Below the pieces are notes generated by a model. That model was not told where the DNA came from. It ran no database searches and worked only from the letters and a program-made list of their open reading frames with translations. A stretch of 64,000 nucleotides of DNA, taken from contig NZ_NKYF01000039.1 of assembly GCF_002262885.1 (NCBI RefSeq), positions 1 to 64,000 of the forward strand, written 5' to 3'. The DNA comes from Pseudonocardia sp. MH-G8 (GTDB taxonomy: Bacteria > Actinomycetota > Actinomycetes > Mycobacteriales > Pseudonocardiaceae). Position numbers and translations under genes: made by a program. This document shows, piece by piece, positions 1 to 7,229 of the stretch (position 1 is its first letter; the number at the start of each line of letters is the position of its first letter).

Positions 1-2
1 TC

Positions 3-83
3 CGATGCCTCAAACGCTACGTCGCCCGCGAGGTCTACACCGCCCTAACCCACAGCCACCAAGATCTTCAGATCACGGGTTGA
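3..83 (+). pseudogene. IS110-like transposase, C-terminal tail (cut by window edge)
   Basis: Frame 3 is open from the window edge and ends at a TGA at 81-83. The 26 visible residues contain RCLKRYVAREVYTAL, which resembles the extreme C-terminus of IS110-family transposases. The bases just after the stop (TGACTTCCATAGGAGCATC) look like the right end that often follows IS110-type genes. Only the tail is inside the window, so it cannot be told whether the element is intact. IS110 elements lack long terminal inverted repeats, so none is expected here. Family assignment is by eye from a short segment. Confidence 0.55.
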
Positions 84-99
84 CTTCCATAGGAGCATC

Positions 100-123
100 G
101 GGGGTGGTGGCCCCACCACCCCC
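100..123. terminator. GC-rich hairpin between convergent genes
   Basis: An 11-bp perfect inverted repeat (GGGGGTGGTGG / CCACCACCCCC) with a 2-base centre lies after the transposase tail and before the 3' end of the converging glycosyltransferase gene. There is no T-tract, so it would be an actinobacterial L-shaped terminator or simply part of a mobile-element border. It abuts the GCGAGTC element that begins at 121. Confidence 0.4.
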
Positions 124-157
124 GCGAGTCGGGCGCCGGGTGTGCGTGGGTCGCTTT
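121..157 (+). repeat. GCGAGTC dispersed element, single arm (copy 1)
   Basis: This stretch begins CCCGCGAGTCGGG and continues with GGGTGTGCGTGGGTCGC. The same ordered blocks (CCGCGAGTCG, a short spacer, GGGTGTGnGTG, then GTCG) recur at 17591-17625 and 17759-17794, at 20085-20120 and 20143-20180, and more loosely at 52741-52805. Here only one arm is present. It sits between converging genes, as do the copies at 20 kb and 52 kb. The function is unknown; it resembles a REP or MITE-like intergenic repeat. Confidence 0.55.
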
Positions 158-180
158 TCAGGCAGCGCGTGGGGCGTCGT

Positions 181-1026
181 TCAGGCCGCGTCGCCGCGGC
201 TCGCGACCTTGGAGATCGTGTAGAGCGCGCGCCGCCGGGCGCGTCCGGCGGGGGCCAGCATCCGGCCGACCGCGAGGTCGAGGCCGCGCACCTGGAAGTA
301 GGGCGAATCGCCCAGCTCCTCGATCAGCATGCGCTGCTGCTCGTAGATCTTCTCCTCGTTGTTGGACGAGACGGTGCCGCGCCCGATGCGGAAGGCCGCG
401 AGGGTCTCCGGCAGTCCGAGGAAGTCGCCGAGCTGCAGCAGCCGCAGCCACAGGTCGAGGTCCATGATGTAGGGCCGGTCGGTCTTCCAGCCGCCCACGG
501 TGAAGAAGTCGTCGCGGCGGAAGAGCACGTTGTTGGATTCGCCGATCGGGTTCGAACCGTTGCGGACCACTCGGCGCGCCACCTCCACCCCGGTGCGCAC
601 TCCGACGAGTCCGGAGAGCCCGCGTCGTGGCACGATCACCCGGCTCTGCTCGTCGATCATGTGGCGGCGGGCGGCCACGACGGCGAGCCCCGGGTCCGCG
701 TCCATCGGCGCGACCTGCAGCTCGAGGCAGCGCGGGTGCAGCAGGTCGTCGGCGCAGACCACCTTCACCAGCGGGGCGCGCGACAGCTCCACCACACGGT
801 TCCAGTTCTCGGCCTGGGGGAGCGTCTCGCGGTTGCGCTCGATGCGGATGCGCGGGTCGCCGAAGGAGCGGGCGATGTTGCCGCTCTGGTCGGTGCTCGC
901 GTTGTCCAGCACGACGACCTCGAAGTCGCGGTAGGTCTGGTCGAGCACGCTGCGGATCGTCTCGGCCAGGAACTGCTCCCCGTCGTAGACCGGGAGGCAG
1001 ATGGAGACGCTGGGAATCGGCAGCAC
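181..1026 (-). CDS. Family 2 glycosyltransferase
   Basis: The 281-residue product opens with SVSICLPVYDGEQFLAET, the classic first strand and P-loop-like region of GT-A fold family 2 transferases. It carries VVVLDNASTD and a VCADD acidic segment (about residue 90) that should bind the metal and sugar nucleotide, then GGW and D.DLWLRLLQLG in the acceptor half. No membrane segment is seen, so it is probably cytosolic and adds a sugar to a lipid-linked glycan. The GTG start at 1026 puts the conserved strand at the N-terminus; the frame stays open to 1152, but that extension is basic, unlike the family, and crosses the hairpin at 1095-1127. It is transcribed away from the polysaccharide genes at 1321-7043. 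Confidence 0.8.
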   Translation of the reverse strand: MLPIPSVSICLPVYDGEQFLAETIRSVLDQTYRDFEVVVLDNASTDQSGNIARSFGDPRIRIERNRETLPQAENWNRVVELSRAPLVKVVCADDLLHPRCLELQVAPMDADPGLAVVAARRHMIDEQSRVIVPRRGLSGLVGVRTGVEVARRVVRNGSNPIGESNNVLFRRDDFFTVGGWKTDRPYIMDLDLWLRLLQLGDFLGLPETLAAFRIGRGTVSSNNEEKIYEQQRMLIEELGDSPYFQVRGLDLAVGRMLAPAGRARRRALYTISKVASRGDAA

Positions 1027-1094
1027 CCGAGGACGGTACCGCTCAGGCGGAGACCGGCGGTCACCACCCGGCCGGGGGACCAGAGGGCGCGATG

Positions 1095-1127
1095 ACCATC
1101 GTCCGTCCGTAGAGTGCGGACGATGGT
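1095..1127. promoter_or_regulatory. 11-bp inverted repeat between divergent glycosyltransferases
   Basis: ACCATCGTCCG and CGGACGATGGT are perfect inverted repeats separated by 11 bases. They lie between divergently transcribed glycosyltransferase genes starting at 1026 (minus) and 1321 (plus), so an operator is more likely than a terminator. The rest of the 294-base gap shows no recognisable gene, only a small ACCGCT/AGCGGT hairpin just before the ribosome-binding site of the plus-strand gene. Confidence 0.4.
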
Positions 1128-1320
1128 GCAGGACCACCCCGGCCGGATGCACATCACGGACGCGCCTGGAGAACTGGGCGCACCCTCGCGAGCGCGTACC
1201 GTAACGCGATGGGGGCCCGTGGAGATAAGCCTTGTGACGACGAAGGTCACCAGCGGCAGCTACGGGCAGAGTGAGTCAGACGGCGCGAGCGACCGCTGAA
1301 GCGGTGGGGGGAGAACGGCG

Positions 1321-2313
1321 ATGCAGCGGAACGGCAACCCGCGGGTGTCCGTGGTGGTGCCGACCCGGAACGAGGCACGGAACCTTGAGGTGGTGCTGCC
1401 GGCTATCGCGGCAGTGCGACCGGCGGTGCACGAGGTGATCGTCGTCGACGGCAACTCCGTCGACGGGACGATCGACACCGCCCAGCGGGTCCTGCCATGG
1501 GTCAAGGTCATCACTCAGACGCGCAAGGGCAAGGGCAACGCGATGGCGTGCGGCTTCGCGGCCGCAACAGGGGACGTCATCGTGATGTTCGATGCAGACG
1601 GCTCGGCGGATCCCGCCGAGATACCGGCGTTCGTACGGGCACTGATCGCGGGTGCCGACTTCGCGAAGGGGAGCAGGTTCGTCCGCGGCGGGGGCAGCGA
1701 CGACATCACCCTTCTGCGCAAGTCGGGTAACGCCGGGCTGAACGGCGTGGCCAACGCGCTGTTCGGCACGTCCTACACCGACCTGTGCTACGGCTACAAC
1801 GCATTCTGGGCCGACATCCTCCCGGTGCTCGACCTGCCGCCGATCGAGATCTCGGCACCTGCCGACGGCTCGATGCTCTGGGGCGACGGGTTCGAGATCG
1901 AGACCGTGCTGAACTGCCGGGTGGCGGCCGCCGGACTGAAGATCACCGAGGTGCCCTCCATGGAGCGGGAGCGCATCTTCGGGCAGACCAACCTCCGCAC
2001 GTTCGCCGACGGCACCCGCGTGCTGCGCACGCTGGCCGCCGAGCGGCGGCGGGCGTCGCGTGGGCGCGCCGAGCGCGTGCAGGTCGAGGAACAGGCTCGT
2101 GCGCTCACCCCGGTCGGAGGTATCCCGGTCGTTCCGCCTGCCCCGCAGGCGGGTCCGCCGGCCACTTCGCAGGAGGCGTCCGCGGGCCGTCCGGTTCCAC
2201 AGCCGCGGACGGGCGGCCCCGACGCGGCACCGCAGCCGCGTCACGAGGGGCCGGCCCGTGAGCAGCGTGACGGGGTGACCCTGCGGCTGGCGCTCGAGGA
2301 AGAGGCGTCCTGA
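1321..2313 (+). CDS. Family 2 glycosyltransferase (polyprenyl-phosphate sugar synthase-like)
   Basis: The product has 330 residues. Residues 5-230 form a GT-A domain: VSVVVPTRNEARNL, VIVVDGNSVDGT, then FDADGSADP, the DxD-type metal and sugar-nucleotide site, and KGSRF as in dolichyl-phosphate-mannose-synthase-like enzymes. After about residue 245 the chain becomes a Pro/Gln/Arg-rich, probably disordered tail of about 85 residues with no membrane segment. A G-rich ribosome-binding site (GGGGGGAGA) precedes the ATG. It is first in the co-directional set 1321-7043 with a flippase and membrane proteins, which suggests it loads a sugar onto a polyprenyl carrier for a surface glycan. Confidence 0.82.
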   Translation: MQRNGNPRVSVVVPTRNEARNLEVVLPAIAAVRPAVHEVIVVDGNSVDGTIDTAQRVLPWVKVITQTRKGKGNAMACGFAAATGDVIVMFDADGSADPAEIPAFVRALIAGADFAKGSRFVRGGGSDDITLLRKSGNAGLNGVANALFGTSYTDLCYGYNAFWADILPVLDLPPIEISAPADGSMLWGDGFEIETVLNCRVAAAGLKITEVPSMERERIFGQTNLRTFADGTRVLRTLAAERRRASRGRAERVQVEEQARALTPVGGIPVVPPAPQAGPPATSQEASAGRPVPQPRTGGPDAAPQPRHEGPAREQRDGVTLRLALEEEAS

Positions 2314-2449
2314 GGCCGGCCTGAGGGTCGGTTCAGGGAACGCCACTAGACTCCGACGTCAGCCGGCACGCCGGCGGGTCCGGTGGAAGACGTGCAGGTG
2401 ATCGCAGCGCGAGGGAGCGTGCGGTCCGGTTGACGAACGGAGCCAGACG

Positions 2450-2827
2450 GTGAGCATGCCCTCGAACGCCGTGCTGACGCGCGCGCGGGTGGCGCGCCGC
2501 TACGTGGCACTGGTGCTGGTCGTGGCAGGCGTCGCCGCGTGCGTGTTCAGCGTGATGGGCACCACCGGCGGCGTCCTGGGCGATCTCCGGTTCGTCGCCA
2601 CCGTGGGGTTCCTGATCCTCGGTCCCGGCTGGGCAGCCGCGGGTTTCCTGCGGCGCGCGCCCGCGGCGCACGTCTGGCTGCTCACCGTCGGGGTCGGGGT
2701 GGCCGTCACGCTCCTGGTCGGCCAGATCATGGTGAGTTCCGGGATCTGGCGGCCCGACCTCGCGCTCTACACGATCACGGTCCTGAGCGTCCCGTTCCTC
2801 CTGCGGCACGCGGTGGTGGCCCAATGA
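2450..2827 (+). CDS. Small multi-pass membrane protein, function unknown
   Basis: This 125-residue protein has about four hydrophobic segments (YVALVLVVAGVAACVF, FVATVGFLILGPGWAAAGF, VWLLTVGVGVAVTLLVG and a final one near LYTITVLSVPFLL) and few charges. No family was recognised. The GTG at 2450 is used; an in-frame ATG follows at 2456. The last base of its final sense codon and its stop overlap an ATG at 2824 (ATGA). It lies inside the polysaccharide gene set between a glycosyltransferase and a flippase, so it may be a membrane subunit of that pathway. The 136-base gap before it (2314-2449) holds no gene. Confidence 0.65.
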   Translation: MSMPSNAVLTRARVARRYVALVLVVAGVAACVFSVMGTTGGVLGDLRFVATVGFLILGPGWAAAGFLRRAPAAHVWLLTVGVGVAVTLLVGQIMVSSGIWRPDLALYTITVLSVPFLLRHAVVAQ

Positions 2828-2865
2828 CCGCTCGCCAGATCCTGCTGTCGGTCGGGGTGCCGTGA
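2824..2865 (+). CDS. 13-codon ORF bridging two overlapping genes
   Basis: ATG at 2824 overlaps the stop of the upstream membrane protein (ATGA). The frame encodes only 13 residues (MTARQILLSVGVP), and its TGA overlaps the GTG start of the flippase (GTGA, 2862-2865). It therefore fills the gap between the two larger genes exactly and could carry ribosomes from one to the other by termination-reinitiation. Whether the peptide itself matters is unknown. Confidence 0.35.
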   Translation: MTARQILLSVGVP

Positions 2866-4412
2866 TCCGACGGCACCCCACGCCGCCGCCGCCGAGCCCT
2901 GGCCCGGCGATCCCGCATCCAGCGGTGCCGACGTCCGCGTCGCCGTCCGCGGAACCCGGAACCGGCGTCCTGCACCAGGCGACGGTGCGCCCCGACCACC
3001 GCGGCCGCACTCACCCCGATCCCCGCCTCGACCCGCCCACCGAGGCCTTCGACCCGGGAAACGCCCGCACCGAGCGGCTGCGTGAGGTGCCCGACGACAC
3101 CGATCGTTTCCCGGCCGTACCGGCTGCGGAACCGCAGGCGCCTGCCGAGCCGGCCGAGCGCCGCTCCGACGGGCTCGCGCTCGCGCTGTGCTCGTTGCTC
3201 GGCTCGCTCGCGGGCTTCCTGAGCTGGCTCGTCGCCGCGCGGATCATGACGACCACCGAGGTGGGCAACGCGCAGCTGGTCGTGTCCGCCTTCATCCTGA
3301 TCGGCGGAGCCGCCCAGCTCAACATCGGCATCGGCCTGATGCGCTGGCTCCCGCAAGCGGGCCGCTACACGGGCCGGCTGAGCTGGCGGGCCCTGCTGCT
3401 GGTCATGCCGCTGTCCGCCGTCGTGGGGCTGGTGTACGCGCTCATCACGCCGCGGCTCGCCACGATCTCGGCGGGCGTGGGTGGGTCTCCCGGCCTCGGC
3501 ATGCTGATCTTCGTGCTCGCCTGCGCGGGGTGGGGCGCGTTCGCCCTGCACGACTTCCTGCTCGTCGCGGTGGGCAAGCCGTGGTGGGCGGTGTGGCGCA
3601 ACGGGCTGTTCGCCGTGGTGCGGATCGCCCTGCTGGTCGCCTTCGGGATCGCGGGCCTCGGCGCCTACGGCGTCGTGCTGTCGTGGGCCGGCCCCCTCGT
3701 CGTCGGCACCGTGCTCGGGTCGGTGCTCATCGCCGTGCTCACGCGGCGGATCAGCGCCCGGGCCGACGGGGGTGTGCTGCCCACCCGCGCCGAAGCGGTC
3801 GCCTTCCTCGGCCCCACCGCGGTGTCGCAGATCGGGGCGGCGCTGCTGTACAACCAGGTCCCGGTCATGGTCAACGTCCGGTTCGGGCCGGAGACCGGCG
3901 CGGTGTTCTTCATCGCGTGGCAGGCGGTCATGGTCATCGACCTCGCCGCGGCGTTCTTCATGAACTCGCTGGCCGTGGCCGTGGCTCGGGAGCCGCACCG
4001 CAAGGCCGAGCTGGCCGCCGCCGCGCGTCGCAGACTGCTGGTCCTGTTCCTGCCCGCGCTCGCGGTCGGCGCGGCACTCGCCACGCCGCTGCTCTCGATC
4101 TTCGGCGGCGCGTACGCCGAGGGCGACGACATACTTCGGCTGCTCCTGCTGGGCCTGGCCTTCCGGCTCGTGGTGGCCCACGAGCTCGGGGTGCGCCAGG
4201 CCGTGGGGTGGGCACTGGGATTCGCCCGGCTGCAGCTGCTCAGTACGGTGCTCGTGCTGGTGGTGGCGATCGTGGTGCCCGTGGCCGGGGGCGGTGTGAC
4301 GGCACTGCTGCCCGTGGCGATCGGGTACATCGTCGTCCAGGTGGTCTGCGTGGCCGCCGTCCTTGCCTTCCCGGCCAGCCGCCGGGCCGACGTGGAGGTG
4401 CCTTCGCCGTGA
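2862..4412 (+). CDS. Polysaccharide flippase-like membrane protein (MATE/Wzx superfamily)
   Basis: The 516-residue protein begins with about 95 residues of Pro/Glu/Arg-rich cytosolic sequence and continues as 12 or more hydrophobic helices, starting LALALCSLLGSLAGFLSWLV. The pattern AARIMTTTEVGNAQLVVSAF resembles the first helix pair of oligosaccharide flippases. It probably moves lipid-linked oligosaccharide across the plasma membrane. The GTG at 2862 overlaps the preceding stop, and its own stop overlaps the GTG of the next gene (GTGA, 4409-4412), which supports tight co-translation. The N-terminal extension is longer than in typical flippases. A second flippase-like domain occurs at 24470. 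Confidence 0.75.
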   Translation: MIRRHPTPPPPSPGPAIPHPAVPTSASPSAEPGTGVLHQATVRPDHRGRTHPDPRLDPPTEAFDPGNARTERLREVPDDTDRFPAVPAAEPQAPAEPAERRSDGLALALCSLLGSLAGFLSWLVAARIMTTTEVGNAQLVVSAFILIGGAAQLNIGIGLMRWLPQAGRYTGRLSWRALLLVMPLSAVVGLVYALITPRLATISAGVGGSPGLGMLIFVLACAGWGAFALHDFLLVAVGKPWWAVWRNGLFAVVRIALLVAFGIAGLGAYGVVLSWAGPLVVGTVLGSVLIAVLTRRISARADGGVLPTRAEAVAFLGPTAVSQIGAALLYNQVPVMVNVRFGPETGAVFFIAWQAVMVIDLAAAFFMNSLAVAVAREPHRKAELAAAARRRLLVLFLPALAVGAALATPLLSIFGGAYAEGDDILRLLLLGLAFRLVVAHELGVRQAVGWALGFARLQLLSTVLVLVVAIVVPVAGGGVTALLPVAIGYIVVQVVCVAAVLAFPASRRADVEVPSP

Positions 4413-6652
4413 CTTCGACAGACCGCGGCGGCGGACGTCCGGCTGATCCGGCCCGGTCCCGGCCGTCCGACGCCGCACCGGGACCGCCCGGAGCGCGCGG
4501 GGACGCGGCGGCGCGCGCCCAGCCGGCTCGCCCGCGGCCCTCCCAGCACGCCCGTCCCGAGACCGGGCCGGAGCCGGGGCATGCGGAGGCGGGGCGGTCG
4601 CAGCACGCACGGCCCGAGCCCGCACGGCCCGAATCCGCACGACCGGACCCGCCGCGGCCACGGCCACCTCGTGACCAGCCCCCTCGAGACCAGGTCCCGG
4701 GTCCGCAGCCGCCCCGACCGCAGCCGCCCCGACCGCCGGCCGCAGGGCAGGGCAGGCCCGCGGCGGATGCGACGACCGCCCTGGCCGTCGCCGGCGGAGA
4801 CGCGGCCGGGCGCACCACCGCGCTCCCGGTGCAGCGCCCGCGGCCCGCATCTCCCGCCCCCGCGCCGGCCCCCACGGACGTCGGGATCTACCGCTGGCTC
4901 TCGCCGGTCCTCGCGCTCCTCGCGGTCGCGCTGCTGCCCATCGCCGCGGCGACCACCGACCTGTCGGCGCTCGACGGCTGGGGCCTGGCCAAGGTTCTCG
5001 GCCCGGCGGCATGGGCGTCCATGCTGTTCGCGGTGGGCGCTTGCGTCGCCGAGCTGTGGTCGCCGCGCCCCCGGATCCCCATGCTGGGCACCGCTACCGG
5101 CGTGCTCATCCTGTGCTCGTACGGCATGCCGTCGGTGGTGGAGCCTGCAGCCCGGTTCTCGACCGCGTGGCTGATCTCCGGGTTCGTCGACGCCGTCGCG
5201 GGTGACGGGCAGGTCGTCGAGGGCTACGACGCCCGCTTCTACTGGCCCGCGTTCTTCGCGCAGTGGGCGTTCTTCCGGGACGCCGCAGGCGCCACCCAGC
5301 TGGACGAGGTACTGCGCTGGTTCCCGCCGCTCGTCGTCGCGGTGTGGGCCATCGGCATCTACGCGCTCGCCCGCTCGATGCTCGGTGGGCACCGGGCCCC
5401 GTGGGCCGCGGCGTGGCTGTTCCTCGGGCTGAACTGGATCGAGCAGGACTACTTCTCGCCGCAAGCCACCGGCGTCGTCCTGATGCTGACGGTGCTGACG
5501 TTCGCCCTCGGCCCGCTGGCCACCCGCCGCACGGACGCCGCCGGCGTGCCGGGCTGGCCCAAGCCGCACGCCGACTCGAAGCGGCTGATCCTGCCGCGCC
5601 GCTGGCTCGTCGCGGCGATGACACCGCCGAACCGGCCCACACTGCCTCCCCGGCAGTTGCTGCTGATCTACCTCTGCTCCGCGCTGTGCCTGATCGCGCT
5701 CGCCCCGTCGCACCAGCTCACCCCGTTCGCGATCATCGGGCAGCTGGCGGTGCTCGCGGTCGTCGGGCGGTTCCGCGGCCGCGGTCTCGTCCTCATCGGG
5801 CTCCTCGCGGTGGGCGTGTTCATCCTCATCGCCGCGCGGGGCTTCTGGGTGAACCAGCTCAGCATGATCACCGGCGGCGACGCCGAGGCGGGCGCACTCG
5901 AGGCGGGTATCGCGGACCGGCTCGCGGGCGACACGGGCCAGGTCGTGGTCAAGGTGCTGCGCATCCTCGTGCCCGGCCTGACCTGGCTGCTCGGGATCGT
6001 CGGTGCCTGGATCTACTGGCGTCGCCGGCGCGACCTGGCGCCGATCGCGCTGGCCGCGGTGCCGATGGGGTTCGCGGCGCAGGGCTACGGCGGTGAGGTG
6101 TTCCTGCGGATCGTGCTGTTCGGCCTGCCGATCCTCGCGATCCTCGGGGCCGACGCGCTGCGCGCCGTCGCCCGGTGGAAGCGCGGGATGGAGTACGTGC
6201 TCGCCGTCGGGATGGCCGTGCTGTTCGCCTCGATCATCCTCATCCGGGGCGGCAACGAGTCGTACATGGTCGTGTATCCCGACGAGGTGGCGATGGCGCG
6301 CGAGGTCTACGCCACCACACCACCGGGGCTGGAGGTCGTGCCGCTGGTCAGCGGTGTCGGTCCCTACGCCGTCGACGGCATCGACACCCACAGCCGTGGC
6401 AACAACGTCGAGGGCTGCAGCGACCTCGTGGACGACCCGCTGCGCTGCGTGGACCTCCAGGATCCGGACGTGATCGTCACGTTCGACTCCACCGAGGCCT
6501 ACGGCCGCGACCTGCTGGAGAAGCCGCCGGGTTGGTCGCTGCAGGTCGTGCAGCAGATCGTCGCCACCGAGGAGTACGTGATCACGTACCAGAACGGGTA
6601 CGACGTCGTGCTGCGCAAGGCGGAGCTGTCGGCCCCGCCGGCGGGAGGTTGA
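4409..6652 (+). CDS. Large polytopic membrane protein with disordered Pro/Arg-rich N-terminus (GT-C-like)
   Basis: With the GTG that overlaps the flippase stop, the product is 747 residues. Residues 1 to about 155 are low complexity, with imperfect QHARPE, PARPES and PPRPQ repeats. The remainder has about a dozen membrane helices (first near LSPVLALLAVALLPIAA) and loops such as YDARFYWPAFFAQW and NWIEQDYFSPQ, which give it the look of GT-C glycosyltransferases, although no definitive acidic catalytic motif was identified. The C-terminal ~120 residues form a soluble, probably extracytoplasmic domain with paired Cys (EGCSDLV, LRCVDL). It is likely a polyprenyl-sugar-dependent transferase or polymerase acting outside the membrane. 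The function is inferred from context. Confidence 0.65.
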   Translation: MTSTDRGGGRPADPARSRPSDAAPGPPGARGDAAARAQPARPRPSQHARPETGPEPGHAEAGRSQHARPEPARPESARPDPPRPRPPRDQPPRDQVPGPQPPRPQPPRPPAAGQGRPAADATTALAVAGGDAAGRTTALPVQRPRPASPAPAPAPTDVGIYRWLSPVLALLAVALLPIAAATTDLSALDGWGLAKVLGPAAWASMLFAVGACVAELWSPRPRIPMLGTATGVLILCSYGMPSVVEPAARFSTAWLISGFVDAVAGDGQVVEGYDARFYWPAFFAQWAFFRDAAGATQLDEVLRWFPPLVVAVWAIGIYALARSMLGGHRAPWAAAWLFLGLNWIEQDYFSPQATGVVLMLTVLTFALGPLATRRTDAAGVPGWPKPHADSKRLILPRRWLVAAMTPPNRPTLPPRQLLLIYLCSALCLIALAPSHQLTPFAIIGQLAVLAVVGRFRGRGLVLIGLLAVGVFILIAARGFWVNQLSMITGGDAEAGALEAGIADRLAGDTGQVVVKVLRILVPGLTWLLGIVGAWIYWRRRRDLAPIALAAVPMGFAAQGYGGEVFLRIVLFGLPILAILGADALRAVARWKRGMEYVLAVGMAVLFASIILIRGGNESYMVVYPDEVAMAREVYATTPPGLEVVPLVSGVGPYAVDGIDTHSRGNNVEGCSDLVDDPLRCVDLQDPDVIVTFDSTEAYGRDLLEKPPGWSLQVVQQIVATEEYVITYQNGYDVVLRKAELSAPPAGG

Positions 6653-6653
6653 G

Positions 6654-7043
6654 ATGATCTACGAGCGGCTCGACATCGTGATCTGGGCGGCCACTCTGCT
6701 GGTGTTCGCCCTGTTCGGGGCGCGGGCGTGGGCGGTCGAGACGGCCGGGGCGCAGCTCTACCGCACCGCCCCCCGGGTGCGGGTGCTGACCATCGGGGCG
6801 TGGCTGGCCGTCATCGCGCTCGCTGTGCTCCTGGCGGTGCAGGGCGGCGTCCTGCTGGTGCAGTCGATCATCACCCGCACCGATCCGTCCGAGGTCGTGA
6901 CGGTCGTGCCCATCAACCCGCCGCCGGCCCCGCTCGTGGACCCGAACTTCCCGCCGCCGGCGGTTCCCGCCGATCCGAACGCGCCGGCACCCGCCGACAC
7001 CGGTGGGGCGCCGCCGGCAGACCCGGCAGCGCCGGGCGGCTGA
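6654..7043 (+). CDS. Two-helix membrane protein with Pro/Ala-rich tail
   Basis: This is a 129-residue protein starting one base after the preceding stop. It has two hydrophobic helices (IVIWAATLLVFALFG and TIGAWLAVIALAVLLAV) followed by a short linker and a tail rich in PPAP, PADP and PAAP that should lie outside the membrane. No family was recognised. Spacing and direction make it the last gene of the 1321-7043 polysaccharide set, where it may be an accessory or wall-spanning subunit. Confidence 0.65.
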   Translation: MIYERLDIVIWAATLLVFALFGARAWAVETAGAQLYRTAPRVRVLTIGAWLAVIALAVLLAVQGGVLLVQSIITRTDPSEVVTVVPINPPPAPLVDPNFPPPAVPADPNAPAPADTGGAPPADPAAPGG

Positions 7044-7195
7044 GCCGCCCGGCGACCGGCCGCTCCCCGCGCCGCGTTCGGGCTTCGCGGCATGATCAGC
7101 CTGAGTCGTACGCCAGGATCCTTGCGACGGCGCTCCTGTACTTCTCGCCCGCCGGTCGCCGAACGCCGGTCCGGCGGCGATCGGCGTCCCGGGGT

Positions 7196-7222
7196 GGCCC
7201 CGCCCGGGTCGCGAGCGGGGCC
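7196..7222 (-). terminator. Probable terminator of the aldehyde dehydrogenase gene
   Basis: An 8-bp stem (GGCCCCGC / GCGGGGCC) with an 11-base loop lies just past the stop at 7230 on the minus strand. It falls in the 186-base gap between converging genes; nothing else is recognised in that gap. Confidence 0.5.
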
Positions 7223-7229
7223 GGTCGGG

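Noticed and set aside
3665..6391. A 908-codon minus-strand frame opposite the polysaccharide genes
   Set aside because: His/Asp/Arg-rich shadow of the plus-strand genes; no domain is recognisable and it crosses three real gene boundaries.
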